NCBI RefSeq assembly: GCF_040227235.1
Contig: NZ_JBELNZ010000002.1
Coordinates: forward strand, 744,001-808,000
Origin: Parafrigoribacterium_A soli
GTDB lineage: Bacteria > Actinomycetota > Actinomycetes > Actinomycetales > Microbacteriaceae
DNA length: 64,000 nt
Reading direction: 5' to 3'
Below are positions 1 through 8,042 of this stretch, piece after piece; within the stretch, counting starts at the first letter, position 1; each line of letters opens with the position of its first letter. The notes under the pieces were generated by a model. It was not told the origin of the DNA and searched no databases. It worked only from the letters and a program-made list of their open reading frames with translations. The position numbers were made by a program, and so were the translations under genes.

Positions 1-1272
1 GGTTCCAAGTCGCTGACCAACCGCGAACTGGTGCTCGCCGCCCTCGCCGACTCACCCTCAACCCTTCGCGCGCCGCTTCACTCACGCGACTCGGCCCTCA
101 TGGTTCAGGGCCTCAAAGAGCTCGGCACGTCGATCGTCGAGGTGCCAGGCGCGGGCAAGTACGGGCCGGATCTTCTGGTCACCCCGGGCGAGTTGAGCGG
201 CGGAACGACGATCGACTGCGGACTTGCCGGCACCGTCATGCGCTTTCTGCCACCCGTCGCCGCGCTCGCTCTCGGACCGGTCGCCTTCGACGGCGACCCG
301 AGCGCCCGCAAGCGTCCCATGCGCCCCACCATCGACTCGTTGCGCGCGCTCGGGGTCGACGTCACGGATGACGGCCGCGGCCGCCTTCCCTTCAGCCTCT
401 ACGGCACCGGCGCGATCGAGGGCGGCGAGCTCGAGGTGGATGCCTCCGGCTCCAGCCAGTTCATCTCGAGCCTGCTTCTCGTCGGCGCCCGCTTCACCAA
501 CGGGCTCACGCTGCGGCAGTCGGGCGACCATGTACCGAGCGAGGCGCACATTGAGATGACCATCGCCACCCTCGCCGCTCGCGGCGTGCAGGTCGACGCT
601 TCACAACCCGGCCGCTGGGCGGTCTCCCCCGGGCCGATCGCAGGCATCGACGTCGACATCGAACCGGATCTCTCGAACGCTGGCCCCTTCCTCGCGGCAG
701 CCCTCGTCGCGGGCGGCTCGGTCACCGTGACCGGGTGGCCATCGCACACCACGCAGGTGGGCGCTCGCATGACCGAGATCCTCGAGAGCATGGGCGGCGA
801 GGTGTCCTTCGTCGAGACCGGGGAGGGCGTCGGCAACCTGACGGTGCGCGGCACGGGAGCCGTGCACGGCATCCGTCTCGACAACGCGAGCGAACTCGCG
901 CCCACCGTCGCGGCCCTCGCGGCGCTGGCCGACAGCGAGACGGTGCTCACCGGCATCGCGCACCTCCGCGGACACGAAACCGACAGGCTCGCGGCGCTGG
1001 CCACGGAAATCAACGCGCTCGGCGGAGACGTGACCGAGACCGATGACGGCCTCATCATCCGCCCCGCCACCCTGCACGGCGCACTCTGGCACAGCTACGA
1101 AGACCACCGCATGGCCACCGCCGGCGCGATCATCGGACTCGCGATTCCGGGCGTCGAGATCGACGACATCGCCACGACCGCCAAGACGCTCCCCGAGTTC
1201 CCGCAGCTGTGGCGCGGCCTCGTCAGCGGCATCGCGACGAGCGGCAACTCCGATCCGCTGAGCATCTTCTAG
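1..1272 (+). CDS. aroA: 3-phosphoshikimate 1-carboxyvinyltransferase (EPSP synthase), 5' truncated by window edge
   Basis: This enzyme transfers the enolpyruvyl group of PEP to shikimate 3-phosphate, the sixth step of the cytosolic shikimate pathway. The reading frame is open from base 1 and its first residues, GSKSLTNRELVLAALA, are the N-terminal substrate-binding motif (usually PGSKSLTNR). The start codon therefore lies only a few dozen codons upstream of the window. Further family marks are the LDCGLAGTVMRF-like stretch (here IDCGLAGTVMRFLPP), the SSQFISSLLL segment and the C-terminal YEDHRMATAGAI motif that contacts PEP. About 423 residues are visible, close to full length. rsgA follows 39 bases downstream on the same strand, and the two are probably cotranscribed. 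Confidence 0.97.
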   Translation, partial: GSKSLTNRELVLAALADSPSTLRAPLHSRDSALMVQGLKELGTSIVEVPGAGKYGPDLLVTPGELSGGTTIDCGLAGTVMRFLPPVAALALGPVAFDGDPSARKRPMRPTIDSLRALGVDVTDDGRGRLPFSLYGTGAIEGGELEVDASGSSQFISSLLLVGARFTNGLTLRQSGDHVPSEAHIEMTIATLAARGVQVDASQPGRWAVSPGPIAGIDVDIEPDLSNAGPFLAAALVAGGSVTVTGWPSHTTQVGARMTEILESMGGEVSFVETGEGVGNLTVRGTGAVHGIRLDNASELAPTVAALAALADSETVLTGIAHLRGHETDRLAALATEINALGGDVTETDDGLIIRPATLHGALWHSYEDHRMATAGAIIGLAIPGVEIDDIATTAKTLPEFPQLWRGLVSGIATSGNSDPLSIF

Positions 1273-1311
1273 AACCATGCTGTCTTCAATGGCGATGGGC
1301 AGCTACGACGG

Positions 1312-2340
1312 ATGAGCTGGCTGGGCGACACGGACGACGAAGACGACGACAAGTACGCCGACTACGAGGCGCGCACCAGGCCGAACCCCAAGGGAAACCG
1401 TGCGCGCACCAAGATCCGTCCGGAGCACAACGACGCCGTGACCGGTCGAGTGCTCACCGTCGACCGAGGGCGCTATTCCGTGCTCGTCGGTGAGAACACC
1501 GCGGATGAGCACGAAGCCACGGCGTCGCGGGCGAGCGAGCTGCGCAAGAAGCCGATCGTGACCGGCGACCTGGTCGACCTCGTCGGTGACACGAGCGGTG
1601 ATGAGGGCAGCCTCTCGCGCATCGTGCGCATTCAGCCGCGCACGACCGTGCTGCGACGCAGCGCCGACGACACGGATGAGGTCGAACGCATCATCGTCGC
1701 CAACGCCGACCAGATGCTCATCGTCGTCGCCACGGCCAACCCGGAGCCGAGACCGCGACTCGTGGACCGCTACCTCGTAGCGGCGTTCGACGCGGGTATC
1801 GCTCCCATCCTCTGCGTCACCAAGACCGACCTGGCCGACCCGAGCGACTTCCTGGCGAACTTTGCCGGGCTCGACATACGCATCGTGACGAGCGCGAGCG
1901 GAGCGGTGCCGACCGAGGAGATCGCGACGCTGCTCGCCGGACACAGCACGGTAGCGGTCGGCCACTCCGGGGTGGGCAAGTCCACCCTCGTCAACGCGCT
2001 GGTTCCCTCGGCCAACCGGGCGATCGGCAGGGTCAACACCGTGACGGGGCGCGGCCGGCACACCTCGTCGTCGACGATCTCCTACCGGGTCGGCGACGGC
2101 TGGATCATCGACACCCCGGGCGTGCGCTCCTTCGGCCTCGGGCACGTCGACCCCGACAACATCCTCAAGTCGTTCACCGATCTCGCCGAGATCGCGGAGG
2201 AGTGCCCGCGCGGCTGCACACACCTGCCGGACTCCCCCGACTGCGCGATCATCGAGCAGGTCGAGGATGGCCGCCTCGGTGAGGTGGGGCGGCTGCGCCT
2301 CGATTCCTTCCAGCGAATGTTGGCCTCGCTCTCATCCTGA
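1312..2340 (+). CDS. rsgA: Ribosome small-subunit-dependent GTPase A (RsgA/YjeQ)
   Basis: A circularly permuted GTPase that acts late in 30S ribosomal subunit maturation. An N-terminal OB-like region (about residues 40-110) is followed by the permuted motifs: TKTD (G4) near residue 169, GHSGVGKST (G1, Walker A) near 218, and DTPGV (G3) near 266. A C-terminal zinc knuckle, CPRGCTHLPDSPDC, supplies the Cys/His ligands. The 342-residue length is normal for the family. The first 35 residues are acidic and then basic and do not look conserved. Lying 39 bases after aroA, it probably shares its transcript. An inverted repeat follows the stop codon. Confidence 0.95.
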   Translation: MSWLGDTDDEDDDKYADYEARTRPNPKGNRARTKIRPEHNDAVTGRVLTVDRGRYSVLVGENTADEHEATASRASELRKKPIVTGDLVDLVGDTSGDEGSLSRIVRIQPRTTVLRRSADDTDEVERIIVANADQMLIVVATANPEPRPRLVDRYLVAAFDAGIAPILCVTKTDLADPSDFLANFAGLDIRIVTSASGAVPTEEIATLLAGHSTVAVGHSGVGKSTLVNALVPSANRAIGRVNTVTGRGRHTSSSTISYRVGDGWIIDTPGVRSFGLGHVDPDNILKSFTDLAEIAEECPRGCTHLPDSPDCAIIEQVEDGRLGEVGRLRLDSFQRMLASLSS

Positions 2341-2342
2341 TC

Positions 2343-2404
2343 GGTCGCTGAGCTTGTCGAAGCGTCTGCCTTCGTGCACACCCCTTCGACGAGCTCAAGG
2401 GACC
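2343..2404. repeat. Intergenic inverted repeat R1 (GGTC..TGAGCT.GTCGAAG family)
   Basis: Two arms, GGTCGCTGAGCTTGTCGAAG and its near-complement ending GAGCTCAAGGGACC, face each other across about 20 bases between rsgA and hisN. The same core occurs at 24846, 41231, 53528 and 54410. The arms could fold in RNA and act as a terminator for aroA-rsgA. Interspersed repeats with this core are familiar from Microbacteriaceae genomes. Confidence 0.75.
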
Positions 2405-2414
2405 GCGCCACCGG

Positions 2415-2420
2415 TACCCT
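2415..2420 (+). promoter_or_regulatory. Probable -10 element of hisN
   Basis: TACCCT ends six bases before the GTG start of hisN. The spacing puts transcription initiation at or next to the start codon, so hisN would be leaderless. Confidence 0.5.
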
Positions 2421-2426
2421 TGAGCC

Positions 2427-3239
2427 GTGACCGAATACACGCTCCAGTCCGACCTGAGTCTCGCCCGCGAACTCGCCGAGATGGCCGACGAGATCTCGAT
2501 GGATCGCTATCGCGCGAGCGATCTCGTCGTGACCACGAAGCCCGACATGTCGCCAGTCTCCGACGCGGACAAGGCCGTGGAAACCGCCCTGCGAGCCGCA
2601 CTCGGTGACAGCCGGCCCGGCGACTCGATCCTGGGCGAGGAGTTCGGCACCGAGGGCGAGTCGAATCGACAGTGGATCATCGACCCGATCGACGGCACCA
2701 AGAACTACGTGCGCGGCGTTCCCGTATGGGCCACGCTCATCTCGCTCGCGGTCGACGGCGTGCCCGTGGTCGGCGTCGTCAGCGCGCCGGCCCTCGGCAG
2801 GCGCTGGTGGGCGGCATCCGGATGCGGGGCACACACGAGCGAAGCGGTGATGCGGCCGGGCGCCACCACGCCGTCGGAGCAGGAGCGACGCATCCAGGTC
2901 TCGAAGGTCGCCAAGCTGGCGGATGCCTCGACCAGCTGCAGCGGCATCACGCGCTGGGAGGAGGCGGGCAAGCTCGACGGCTATCTCAACCTCGCACGGA
3001 GCACCTGGCGCACCCGCGACTACGGCGACATGTGGCCGTACATGATGGTGGCCGAGGGACTCGTCGAGATTTCGGGCGAGCTCGACATGATGCCGTGGGA
3101 CATCGCCGCGCTCATCCCGATCGTTGAGGAGGCCGGTGGCCGGTTCACGTCGGTGAACGGTGAGTCCGGGCCGTGGCACGGCTCGGCGCTCGCGAGCAAC
3201 GGCGTGCTGCACGAGGCCACGCTCGAGCTGCTCTCCTAG
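2427..3239 (+). CDS. hisN: Histidinol-phosphatase, inositol-monophosphatase family (HisN)
   Basis: A Mg-dependent phosphatase of the IMPase superfamily, most likely the histidinol-phosphate phosphatase of histidine synthesis that actinobacteria use. The metal-binding motifs are all present: GEEFG near residue 70, WIIDPIDGTKNYVRG near residues 82-96, and PWDIAALIPIVEEAGG near residue 220. The 270-residue length fits the family. The GTG start has no clear ribosome-binding site, but a -10-like TACCCT lies six bases upstream, suggesting leaderless translation. The last four bases overlap the convergent cupin/hemerythrin gene. Other IMPase substrates, such as inositol phosphate, cannot be excluded from sequence alone. 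Confidence 0.88.
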   Translation: MTEYTLQSDLSLARELAEMADEISMDRYRASDLVVTTKPDMSPVSDADKAVETALRAALGDSRPGDSILGEEFGTEGESNRQWIIDPIDGTKNYVRGVPVWATLISLAVDGVPVVGVVSAPALGRRWWAASGCGAHTSEAVMRPGATTPSEQERRIQVSKVAKLADASTSCSGITRWEEAGKLDGYLNLARSTWRTRDYGDMWPYMMVAEGLVEISGELDMMPWDIAALIPIVEEAGGRFTSVNGESGPWHGSALASNGVLHEATLELLS

Positions 3240-4228
3240 GCTCCGAGCGGCACCGCAAGCGAGTGGCTCATGCGCTCCCACAGGGACGCGAGCGGCTCGC
3301 CGGTCGAGATCGCGAGCGCGGGCAACAGTAGTTCGGCCTCCGCCTTGAGGTGCCTCCCGACGATCACCCGCAGGGCGACGGCGGATGCGGCGATGTCGAA
3401 GGCGAGCGACGCGCGCGGCTCCGCGAGCCTGTCGACCGCCGCGATGACTCCGTCGAGTTGTTGCCGAAGGGTGGTCACGAGGCTGCGCTGCTGCGGCTGA
3501 ACTGCGACGGGCGGATAGAGCACCTCGGCCTCGAGCGCGAGCTGTGGAAGGAGCGCGGTGCGCGCCCAGTCGACGACGCGCTCGCGCGCGGCCCGCGCAT
3601 CCGTCTGCCCCGCCAGCTCGTCGAGCAGTTGAGACGTTCCCGCGGCAAGCTGCCGCTCGAGCTCGGCGTGCCGGCGCGTTATCCCGTCGAGTGCGATCGC
3701 GTTCGCGCCGGTTGCGGAAAGAACGAGGTTGTGCGCGGCCCACATGCCATCTCCGGTGCCTCGTCGCCCTCCCGTCGCACGGCCGACGCCCCGCTGGAGC
3801 GAGCCGCTCGACGCCACCGCAGGCACTCGCTCGGCATCGTGGCTCGCCGTGCGCGGCCTCGCTAGCCTCGGGCCCAGAAGCGTTATCATGAGGTGCGAGC
3901 GCTCGATCGCCAGGATCGAATGCGGCAGTTGCCGTTCGAGGTGCACGACGGCGCCCGCCGGCATGTCGATCTCTTCTCCCGCCGCGACGAGGGTGATCCT
4001 GCCCTGAAGGGTCTGGATGAGCATGGGTGCGTTCTCGACGCGGTCACCGAGTAGCTGACCGGCGTCGCAGGAGACGCGCAGCACGCGCACGCCCTTGGCC
4101 TTCAGCAGTTGGCGAGTCCGCGCGCGTCCGCTCGCTACGGGCAGCGAGTCGAGCAGAGAGTCTCTGCCGCTCGCGACGACCGAAACCGGTCGTGACCCGC
4201 GGGCGCGAATCGGCTCATCGTCGGACAC
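3236..4228 (-). CDS. Cupin-hemerythrin two-domain protein
   Basis: About 330 residues with two recognisable parts. Residues 30-115 look like a small RmlC-type cupin (LIQTLQGRITLVAAGEEIDMPAGAVVHLE). The C-terminal half is a predicted four-helix hemerythrin/HHE-like bundle, with ITRRHAELERQL, LALEAEVLYPPV and VGRHLKAEAELLLPAL as probable ligand helices. Usual hemerythrins have His before the EAEVLY helix, but here the sequence is LLPQL, so one iron ligand may be missing. The GTG at 4228 is preceded by AAGGAG nine bases upstream; the reading frame stays open much further upstream, but that part overlaps the next gene antisense. It converges on hisN with a four-base overlap. Redox or oxygen/NO sensing is a guess. 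Confidence 0.7.
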   Translation of the reverse strand: MSDDEPIRARGSRPVSVVASGRDSLLDSLPVASGRARTRQLLKAKGVRVLRVSCDAGQLLGDRVENAPMLIQTLQGRITLVAAGEEIDMPAGAVVHLERQLPHSILAIERSHLMITLLGPRLARPRTASHDAERVPAVASSGSLQRGVGRATGGRRGTGDGMWAAHNLVLSATGANAIALDGITRRHAELERQLAAGTSQLLDELAGQTDARAARERVVDWARTALLPQLALEAEVLYPPVAVQPQQRSLVTTLRQQLDGVIAAVDRLAEPRASLAFDIAASAVALRVIVGRHLKAEAELLLPALAISTGEPLASLWERMSHSLAVPLGA

Positions 4229-4339
4229 CAGCACCCTCTCCTTCGGCGGATCACATTTAACGGGAGCGTACTCCTTTTTATTGACTCCGGGTAGGCGCAC
4301 GGCAAAGTCGCGCTGCGTCACCCATCGGCCCGCTCGCGC

Positions 4340-4345
4340 TAGGAT
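4340..4345 (+). promoter_or_regulatory. Probable -10 element of the 4352 gene
   Basis: TAGGAT ends six bases before the ATG at 4352, the same geometry as at many other genes here, and predicts a leaderless transcript. Confidence 0.55.
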
Positions 4346-4351
4346 TTCCTC

Positions 4352-4723
4352 ATGAGCAGCCAGGCGACGACCTTCAAGCAAGAACTCTCCAAGCCGGCCG
4401 CGGGAGGCCTCTTCCTGCTGCTGTGGGCCGTGGCCATCGTGGCCTGGAGCCTCTCGCACCTCGCCACCAACCCCCACGTCGGCGCCTCTATCGTCGACGT
4501 CGGCATCGTCGCGGCATCGCTCGGCTTCGCCGCCCTGTTCCTCGGAACCGTCTCCGCGCTGCGCTCGGCGGCTGTGCTCGCCGTGATCGCCGTCGTGCTC
4601 TTCCTCGTCGGCGACCTGCTGCACGTCACCGTGCTGGTCTACCTGCTGCGCATCCTCGCGCCCTTCCTCGCACTGCTGACGCCGATCTTCAAGCTCAGCG
4701 ACAGCATCCGCATCTTCAACTGA
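4352..4723 (+). CDS. Small predicted membrane protein, unknown function
   Basis: A 123-residue protein with three or four hydrophobic segments: roughly residues 17-37 (GGLFLLLWAVAIVAWSL), 46-70 and 71-110. I do not recognise a family. The ATG start is supported by a -10-like TAGGAT exactly six bases upstream. It is divergent from the cupin-hemerythrin gene (123 bases between starts) and 71 bases ahead of the EXPERA-domain gene, so its context is mixed. Codon use is like that of its neighbours. Confidence 0.75.
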   Translation: MSSQATTFKQELSKPAAGGLFLLLWAVAIVAWSLSHLATNPHVGASIVDVGIVAASLGFAALFLGTVSALRSAAVLAVIAVVLFLVGDLLHVTVLVYLLRILAPFLALLTPIFKLSDSIRIFN

Positions 4724-4781
4724 TCGGCAGACGCGCGCGATTCTGCACCGGAATCGACGGTGCTGCCGCGTCACGCCTCGC

Positions 4782-4787
4782 TAACAT
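4782..4787 (+). promoter_or_regulatory. Probable -10 element of the 4795 gene
   Basis: TAACAT ends seven bases before the GTG at 4795, consistent with initiation at the start codon. Confidence 0.55.
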
Positions 4788-4794
4788 GTAGGCC

Positions 4795-5289
4795 GTGACC
4801 TCTCTCCCGCTGCGCCAGCGACCGATCGACATCTTCTTCGTCTGCATCTTCTCGATCTTCATCGTCACCTGCATCATCAGCGACTCTGTGGAGGGGCTCG
4901 GGCTCGACCAGGTCGCGAACTCGCACAACGTCTTGGTGCAGTGGAACTACACCTATTCCTCGAACTTCGACCCGCTGTACCAGTCGCATCCGGTCTGGCT
5001 GAGGTTCATCAGCGGCACCTCGGCCTTCATCTACCTGCCGTTCTACCTGCTGCTCATCCTCGCCCTCGTGAAGCGCTGGAACTGGATTCAGCTCTACTCG
5101 GTGATCTACGCGACCATGATCATCAGCCTGACCGCCATCCCGATCTTCGGCGTCGAGTTCTTCGGCAGCGCGGCAGAGCGCACCCCGAACCCGCTCGTCT
5201 TCCTGCTCTACAACGGCCCGTACGTGCTCGTTCCCCTGCTCCTGCTGATCCGCATGCGCAAGCCAGAGCCGTTCACGAGAAAGTTCTGA
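4795..5289 (+). CDS. EXPERA-domain membrane protein (EBP/TMEM97-like)
   Basis: A 164-residue protein with four predicted membrane helices in the EXPERA arrangement known from emopamil-binding protein and TMEM97. The first helix follows RPIDIFF; a polar stretch with FDPLYQSHPVWLRFISG precedes the second helix and LPFYLLLILALVKRW; two further helices follow, and the C terminus is basic (RMRKPEPFTRKF). The family includes sterol isomerases and sigma-2-receptor-like proteins; the bacterial role is unknown. The alcohol dehydrogenase begins five bases after the stop, so the two are almost certainly cotranscribed and may be linked functionally. A -10-like TAACAT sits seven bases before the GTG start. 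Confidence 0.78.
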   Translation: MTSLPLRQRPIDIFFVCIFSIFIVTCIISDSVEGLGLDQVANSHNVLVQWNYTYSSNFDPLYQSHPVWLRFISGTSAFIYLPFYLLLILALVKRWNWIQLYSVIYATMIISLTAIPIFGVEFFGSAAERTPNPLVFLLYNGPYVLVPLLLLIRMRKPEPFTRKF

Positions 5290-5294
5290 GCCGG

Positions 5295-6326
5295 ATGCGC
5301 GCCGTGATGTTCAGCGAGTTCGGCACCATGCCACACCTCGCCGAGGTTCCCGCCCCGGAATGTGACCCGCGAGGAGTCGTGATCCGCGTGGCCGCGACCG
5401 GGCTCTGCCGAAGCGACTGGCACGGCTGGATGGGGCACGACGACGACATCCGGCTGCCACACGTGCCCGGGCACGAGCTCGCCGGAGTGATCGACTCGGT
5501 CGGCGTGGAGGTCACCGGCTGGAAGCCGGGTGATCGGGTGACCGTGCCCTTCGTCTGCGCCTGCGGCCGGTGCGAGCAGTGTGCCTCAGGAAACCAGCAA
5601 GTCTGCGACAACCAGACCCAGCCGGGCTTCACCCAGTGGGGCTCCTTTGCGGACTTCGTGGCGATCGCGGAGGCGGACACCAACCTCGTCGCCCTCCCCG
5701 ATGGTCTCGGCTTCGTGGCCGCCGCCGCGCTCGGCTGCCGCTTCGCCACCGCCTATCGCGCCGTCATGACTCAGGGGCGGCTGCAGCCGGGCGAATGGAT
5801 AGCCGTGCACGGTTGCGGCGGAGTCGGCCTGTCGGCCATCATGATCGCCGCTGCGGCGGGAGCCAGAGTCATCGGCATCGACGTATCTCCCGAAGCGCTC
5901 TCGCTTGCCGAAGGACTCGGAGCGGTCGCGGTGCCGGGCAGCGGCGACGTCGCATCCGTGGTGCGCGAGCTGACCGGCGGCGGCGCGCAGCTCTCTCTCG
6001 ACGCCTACGGCAGCAGGGCAACGTGCGAGAACTCGATTCGCAGCCTCGGCAAGCGCGGTCGACACGTGCAGGTCGGGCTTATGACCGGTGCGGATGCTGT
6101 CGCCGCCGTGCCGATGGACCTCGTGATCGCGCGCGAGCTGGAGATTCTGGGCAGCCACGGCATGGCGGCCCACGAGTATCCCGCGATGCTGGCAGAGATC
6201 GCGAGCGGAGCGATCGACCCTTCGCTGCTCGTGGGACGCACGATCGGTCTCGAGGAGGCGCCGGCCGCGCTCGCCTCGATGGACGCCCACGCGCATCCGG
6301 GGATGACCGTCGTCGAACTCAGCTAG
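5295..6326 (+). CDS. Zinc-dependent alcohol dehydrogenase family protein
   Basis: A 343-residue medium-chain dehydrogenase/reductase. Catalytic-zinc residues are Cys in GLCRSDWHGW (about residue 37) and His-Glu in PHVPGHELAG (about 59-60). The structural-zinc cysteines are in CACGRCEQCASGNQQVC (about 90-106). The Rossmann fold has GCGGVGLSA near 172, followed by VIGIDVSPE, whose acidic residue suggests NAD rather than NADP. The substrate is unknown. The ATG at 5295 (MRAVMF) matches the usual MDR N terminus; the frame continues upstream, but only as a shadow of the EXPERA gene. Its stop overlaps the convergent amidohydrolase by eight bases. Confidence 0.9.
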   Translation: MRAVMFSEFGTMPHLAEVPAPECDPRGVVIRVAATGLCRSDWHGWMGHDDDIRLPHVPGHELAGVIDSVGVEVTGWKPGDRVTVPFVCACGRCEQCASGNQQVCDNQTQPGFTQWGSFADFVAIAEADTNLVALPDGLGFVAAAALGCRFATAYRAVMTQGRLQPGEWIAVHGCGGVGLSAIMIAAAAGARVIGIDVSPEALSLAEGLGAVAVPGSGDVASVVRELTGGGAQLSLDAYGSRATCENSIRSLGKRGRHVQVGLMTGADAVAAVPMDLVIARELEILGSHGMAAHEYPAMLAEIASGAIDPSLLVGRTIGLEEAPAALASMDAHAHPGMTVVELS

Positions 6327-7323
6327 CGCCGCCGCGATCTCGGCCGATCGGCCCGTCGATGCGGAAGAGCGACCGCGCGTTCGACTCGGCGAAGCTGTCA
6401 CGCTCGTCTCCGAACTCGGCCAGGAACTGCGCAATGTCGGCCCGTGTCGGTCGCTGGAACGGGTAGTCGGTCGAGAACAGCACGCGATCGGGCGTCGTCA
6501 CCTCGAAAGTGTGGCGAAGCAGCGTGGGGCTCAGCATGCCGGAGCTCGTGATGAAGACGTTCGAGCGGATGTAGTCCGAGACCTTGCGCTCGAGCTTCGA
6601 GACGCGGGAGAGGCTGTCTGTGCGATCGCTCCAGAACGGAAGCAGCTCGCCCCAGTGGCCGAGAATGAGCTGCAGCCCCGGGTGGCGGTCGAAGGTGCCG
6701 CTCACGATCAGCCGCAGCGCCGCGAGCGCGGCCTCGAGGTGCCAGCCCCAGCCAAAGGTCGCGAGGGCGAGATCCGCGGTCGGATTGATGCCGCTGTACG
6801 CCGCCTCGCGGATGACGCGGGAGGGAATCTGCGGGTGGATGAAGATCGGCTGCCCGAGCGCGGCCGCCGCGGCGAATAGCTCGTCGTAGCGCGGGTCATC
6901 GAGCGGAACGTCGCCGCTGCGACCGTAGACCATCGCTCCCACTAAGCCGAGGCCTGCGGCGCGCTCTAGCTCGGCCACTGCCGCTGCGGGATCGGGCGTC
7001 GGCAGGGTGGAGAACGCGCGGAAGCGCGAGGGATGGCGACGCACGGCTTCGGCAGCCGCGTCGTTGGCGCGACGGCTGAATGCCACGGCATCGGCGGGAT
7101 CGAGCGGCTGGGTTCCCGGCGGCGCGAGCGAGAGCACCTGCAGGTCGATCCCCTGCGCATCCATCGCCGCGATTCTTGCCTCGCCGATGTCATTCAGGCG
7201 CTCGAGATTATCGCCCATCTGGTCGAAGGCGAGACTGTCATCGGCGCGGCGCGCGGGTAGCCGCTTGACCGCGGCCGTGAGCTCCGGCAGGTTCCAATGT
7301 TCTTCGATCGCGATCAGTGCCAC
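6319..7323 (-). CDS. Amidohydrolase-2 family protein, gamma-resorcylate decarboxylase-like
   Basis: A 334-residue TIM-barrel metal enzyme of the ACMSD/gamma-resorcylate decarboxylase group. The N terminus carries the E-x-H variant of the metal motif (IAIEEHWNLPE). Later motifs are MDAQGIDLQVLSLAPPGTQ, FIHPQIPSR, LILGHWGELLPFW with a metal-binding His, and FSTDYPF with the catalytic Asp. The decarboxylase branch usually begins with EEHFxxPE, so non-oxidative decarboxylation of a hydroxylated aromatic acid is the best guess; a hydrolase is possible. The GTG at 7323 gives this standard N terminus. It is divergent from a TetR regulator, with palindromes between them, and overlaps the alcohol dehydrogenase stop by eight bases. 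Confidence 0.82.
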   Translation of the reverse strand: MALIAIEEHWNLPELTAAVKRLPARRADDSLAFDQMGDNLERLNDIGEARIAAMDAQGIDLQVLSLAPPGTQPLDPADAVAFSRRANDAAAEAVRRHPSRFRAFSTLPTPDPAAAVAELERAAGLGLVGAMVYGRSGDVPLDDPRYDELFAAAAALGQPIFIHPQIPSRVIREAAYSGINPTADLALATFGWGWHLEAALAALRLIVSGTFDRHPGLQLILGHWGELLPFWSDRTDSLSRVSKLERKVSDYIRSNVFITSSGMLSPTLLRHTFEVTTPDRVLFSTDYPFQRPTRADIAQFLAEFGDERDSFAESNARSLFRIDGPIGRDRGGAS

Positions 7324-7350
7324 AGGGTTCCCCGATTCGGATGAGGTTTC

Positions 7351-7367
7351 GCTCAACAGTGTTGAGC
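7351..7367. promoter_or_regulatory. Perfect palindrome, probable TetR operator O1
   Basis: GCTCAACAGTGTTGAGC is a perfect 17-base palindrome around a central G, 27 bases before the amidohydrolase start and 43 bases before the TetR start. Position and symmetry suit a dimeric TetR repressor. Confidence 0.7.
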
Positions 7368-7385
7368 AGTCACCGTACCACCTTT

Positions 7386-7405
7386 CACTCAACGCTTGTA
7401 GAGTG
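7386..7405. promoter_or_regulatory. Imperfect palindrome over the tetR -10, probable operator O2
   Basis: CACTCAACGCTTGTAGAGTG has eight-base arms with one mismatch each side and shares CTCAAC with O1. It covers the -10-like TAGAGT (7399-7404), which lies six bases before the GTG start of the TetR gene, so binding here would repress the regulator's own gene. Confidence 0.6.
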
Positions 7406-7410
7406 ATTGC

Positions 7411-7953
7411 GTGACCGAAACCTCGAGGGACGCGCAGCGCGCCCGCACGGCCCAGCGCATCCTCGAAGCAGCACGTGAGGCCTTCGCGGCGCAGGGTTTC
7501 GAGGGTGCAACGATCCGCGGCATCGCGAGCGCCGCTGGCGTCGACCCGTCCCTGGTGATGCAGCACTACGGCTCGAAGAGCGCGCTCTTCGGCTCCGCCG
7601 TCCAGTTGCCGCGCGCCGACGGCGAACAGGCGGCGGAGCATCTCGCGGGCGTTCTCGGGGCGCGCCTGGGTGAGCCGCCGCCCGAGATGCGTGCTCTTGT
7701 GCGCTCGATGCTCACCGTGCCCGAGGCGGCGGACGCGATGCGGGCGTACCTCGACGAACGGGTCGACAACCTTGAGCGTTCGCTCGAGGGCGAGGATGCG
7801 CGGCTCCGCGCTCTTGTCACCGTGAGCGGCATCCTCGGGCTCACCATCGCCCGGCACTTCCTGAAGCTGGGCGCGTTCGAAGGCGCGTCGCAGGAGTCGC
7901 TGCTCGAGGTGATGGGCGGCTGGATAGCCTCGCTGTCGGACGAGCGAGAGTGA
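7411..7953 (+). CDS. TetR/AcrR family transcriptional regulator
   Basis: A 180-residue regulator with a TetR N-terminal helix-turn-helix at about residues 10-55 (RILEAAREAFAAQGFEGATIRGIASAAGVDPSLVMQHYGSKSALF, quoted in part as motif positions only). The C-terminal ligand-binding domain is short and diverse, as usual. It is divergent from the amidohydrolase gene and separated from it by two related palindromes, so it most likely controls that gene and itself in response to an unidentified, perhaps aromatic, compound. The GTG start is supported by TAGAGT six bases upstream. Confidence 0.9.
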   Translation: MTETSRDAQRARTAQRILEAAREAFAAQGFEGATIRGIASAAGVDPSLVMQHYGSKSALFGSAVQLPRADGEQAAEHLAGVLGARLGEPPPEMRALVRSMLTVPEAADAMRAYLDERVDNLERSLEGEDARLRALVTVSGILGLTIARHFLKLGAFEGASQESLLEVMGGWIASLSDERE

Positions 7954-8028
7954 TGCCGTAACGACCGGGGTGACCTGAGTGGAAGCTTAGTAAATCCGCG
8001 CAATCGGAGGATTCGGAGGATTCGTACC

Positions 8029-8034
8029 TACCGT
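8029..8034 (+). promoter_or_regulatory. Probable -10 element of the acyltransferase gene
   Basis: TACCGT ends eight bases before the ATG at 8043. Just upstream a nine-base unit, CGGAGGATT, is repeated in tandem (8005-8022). Confidence 0.45.
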
Positions 8035-8042
8035 GGAATGCG

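Noticed and set aside
2082..3743. Long minus-strand open frame over rsgA and hisN
   Set aside because: It is antisense to two clear conserved genes, arginine/alanine-rich with no recognisable domain, and arises from GC-rich codon bias.
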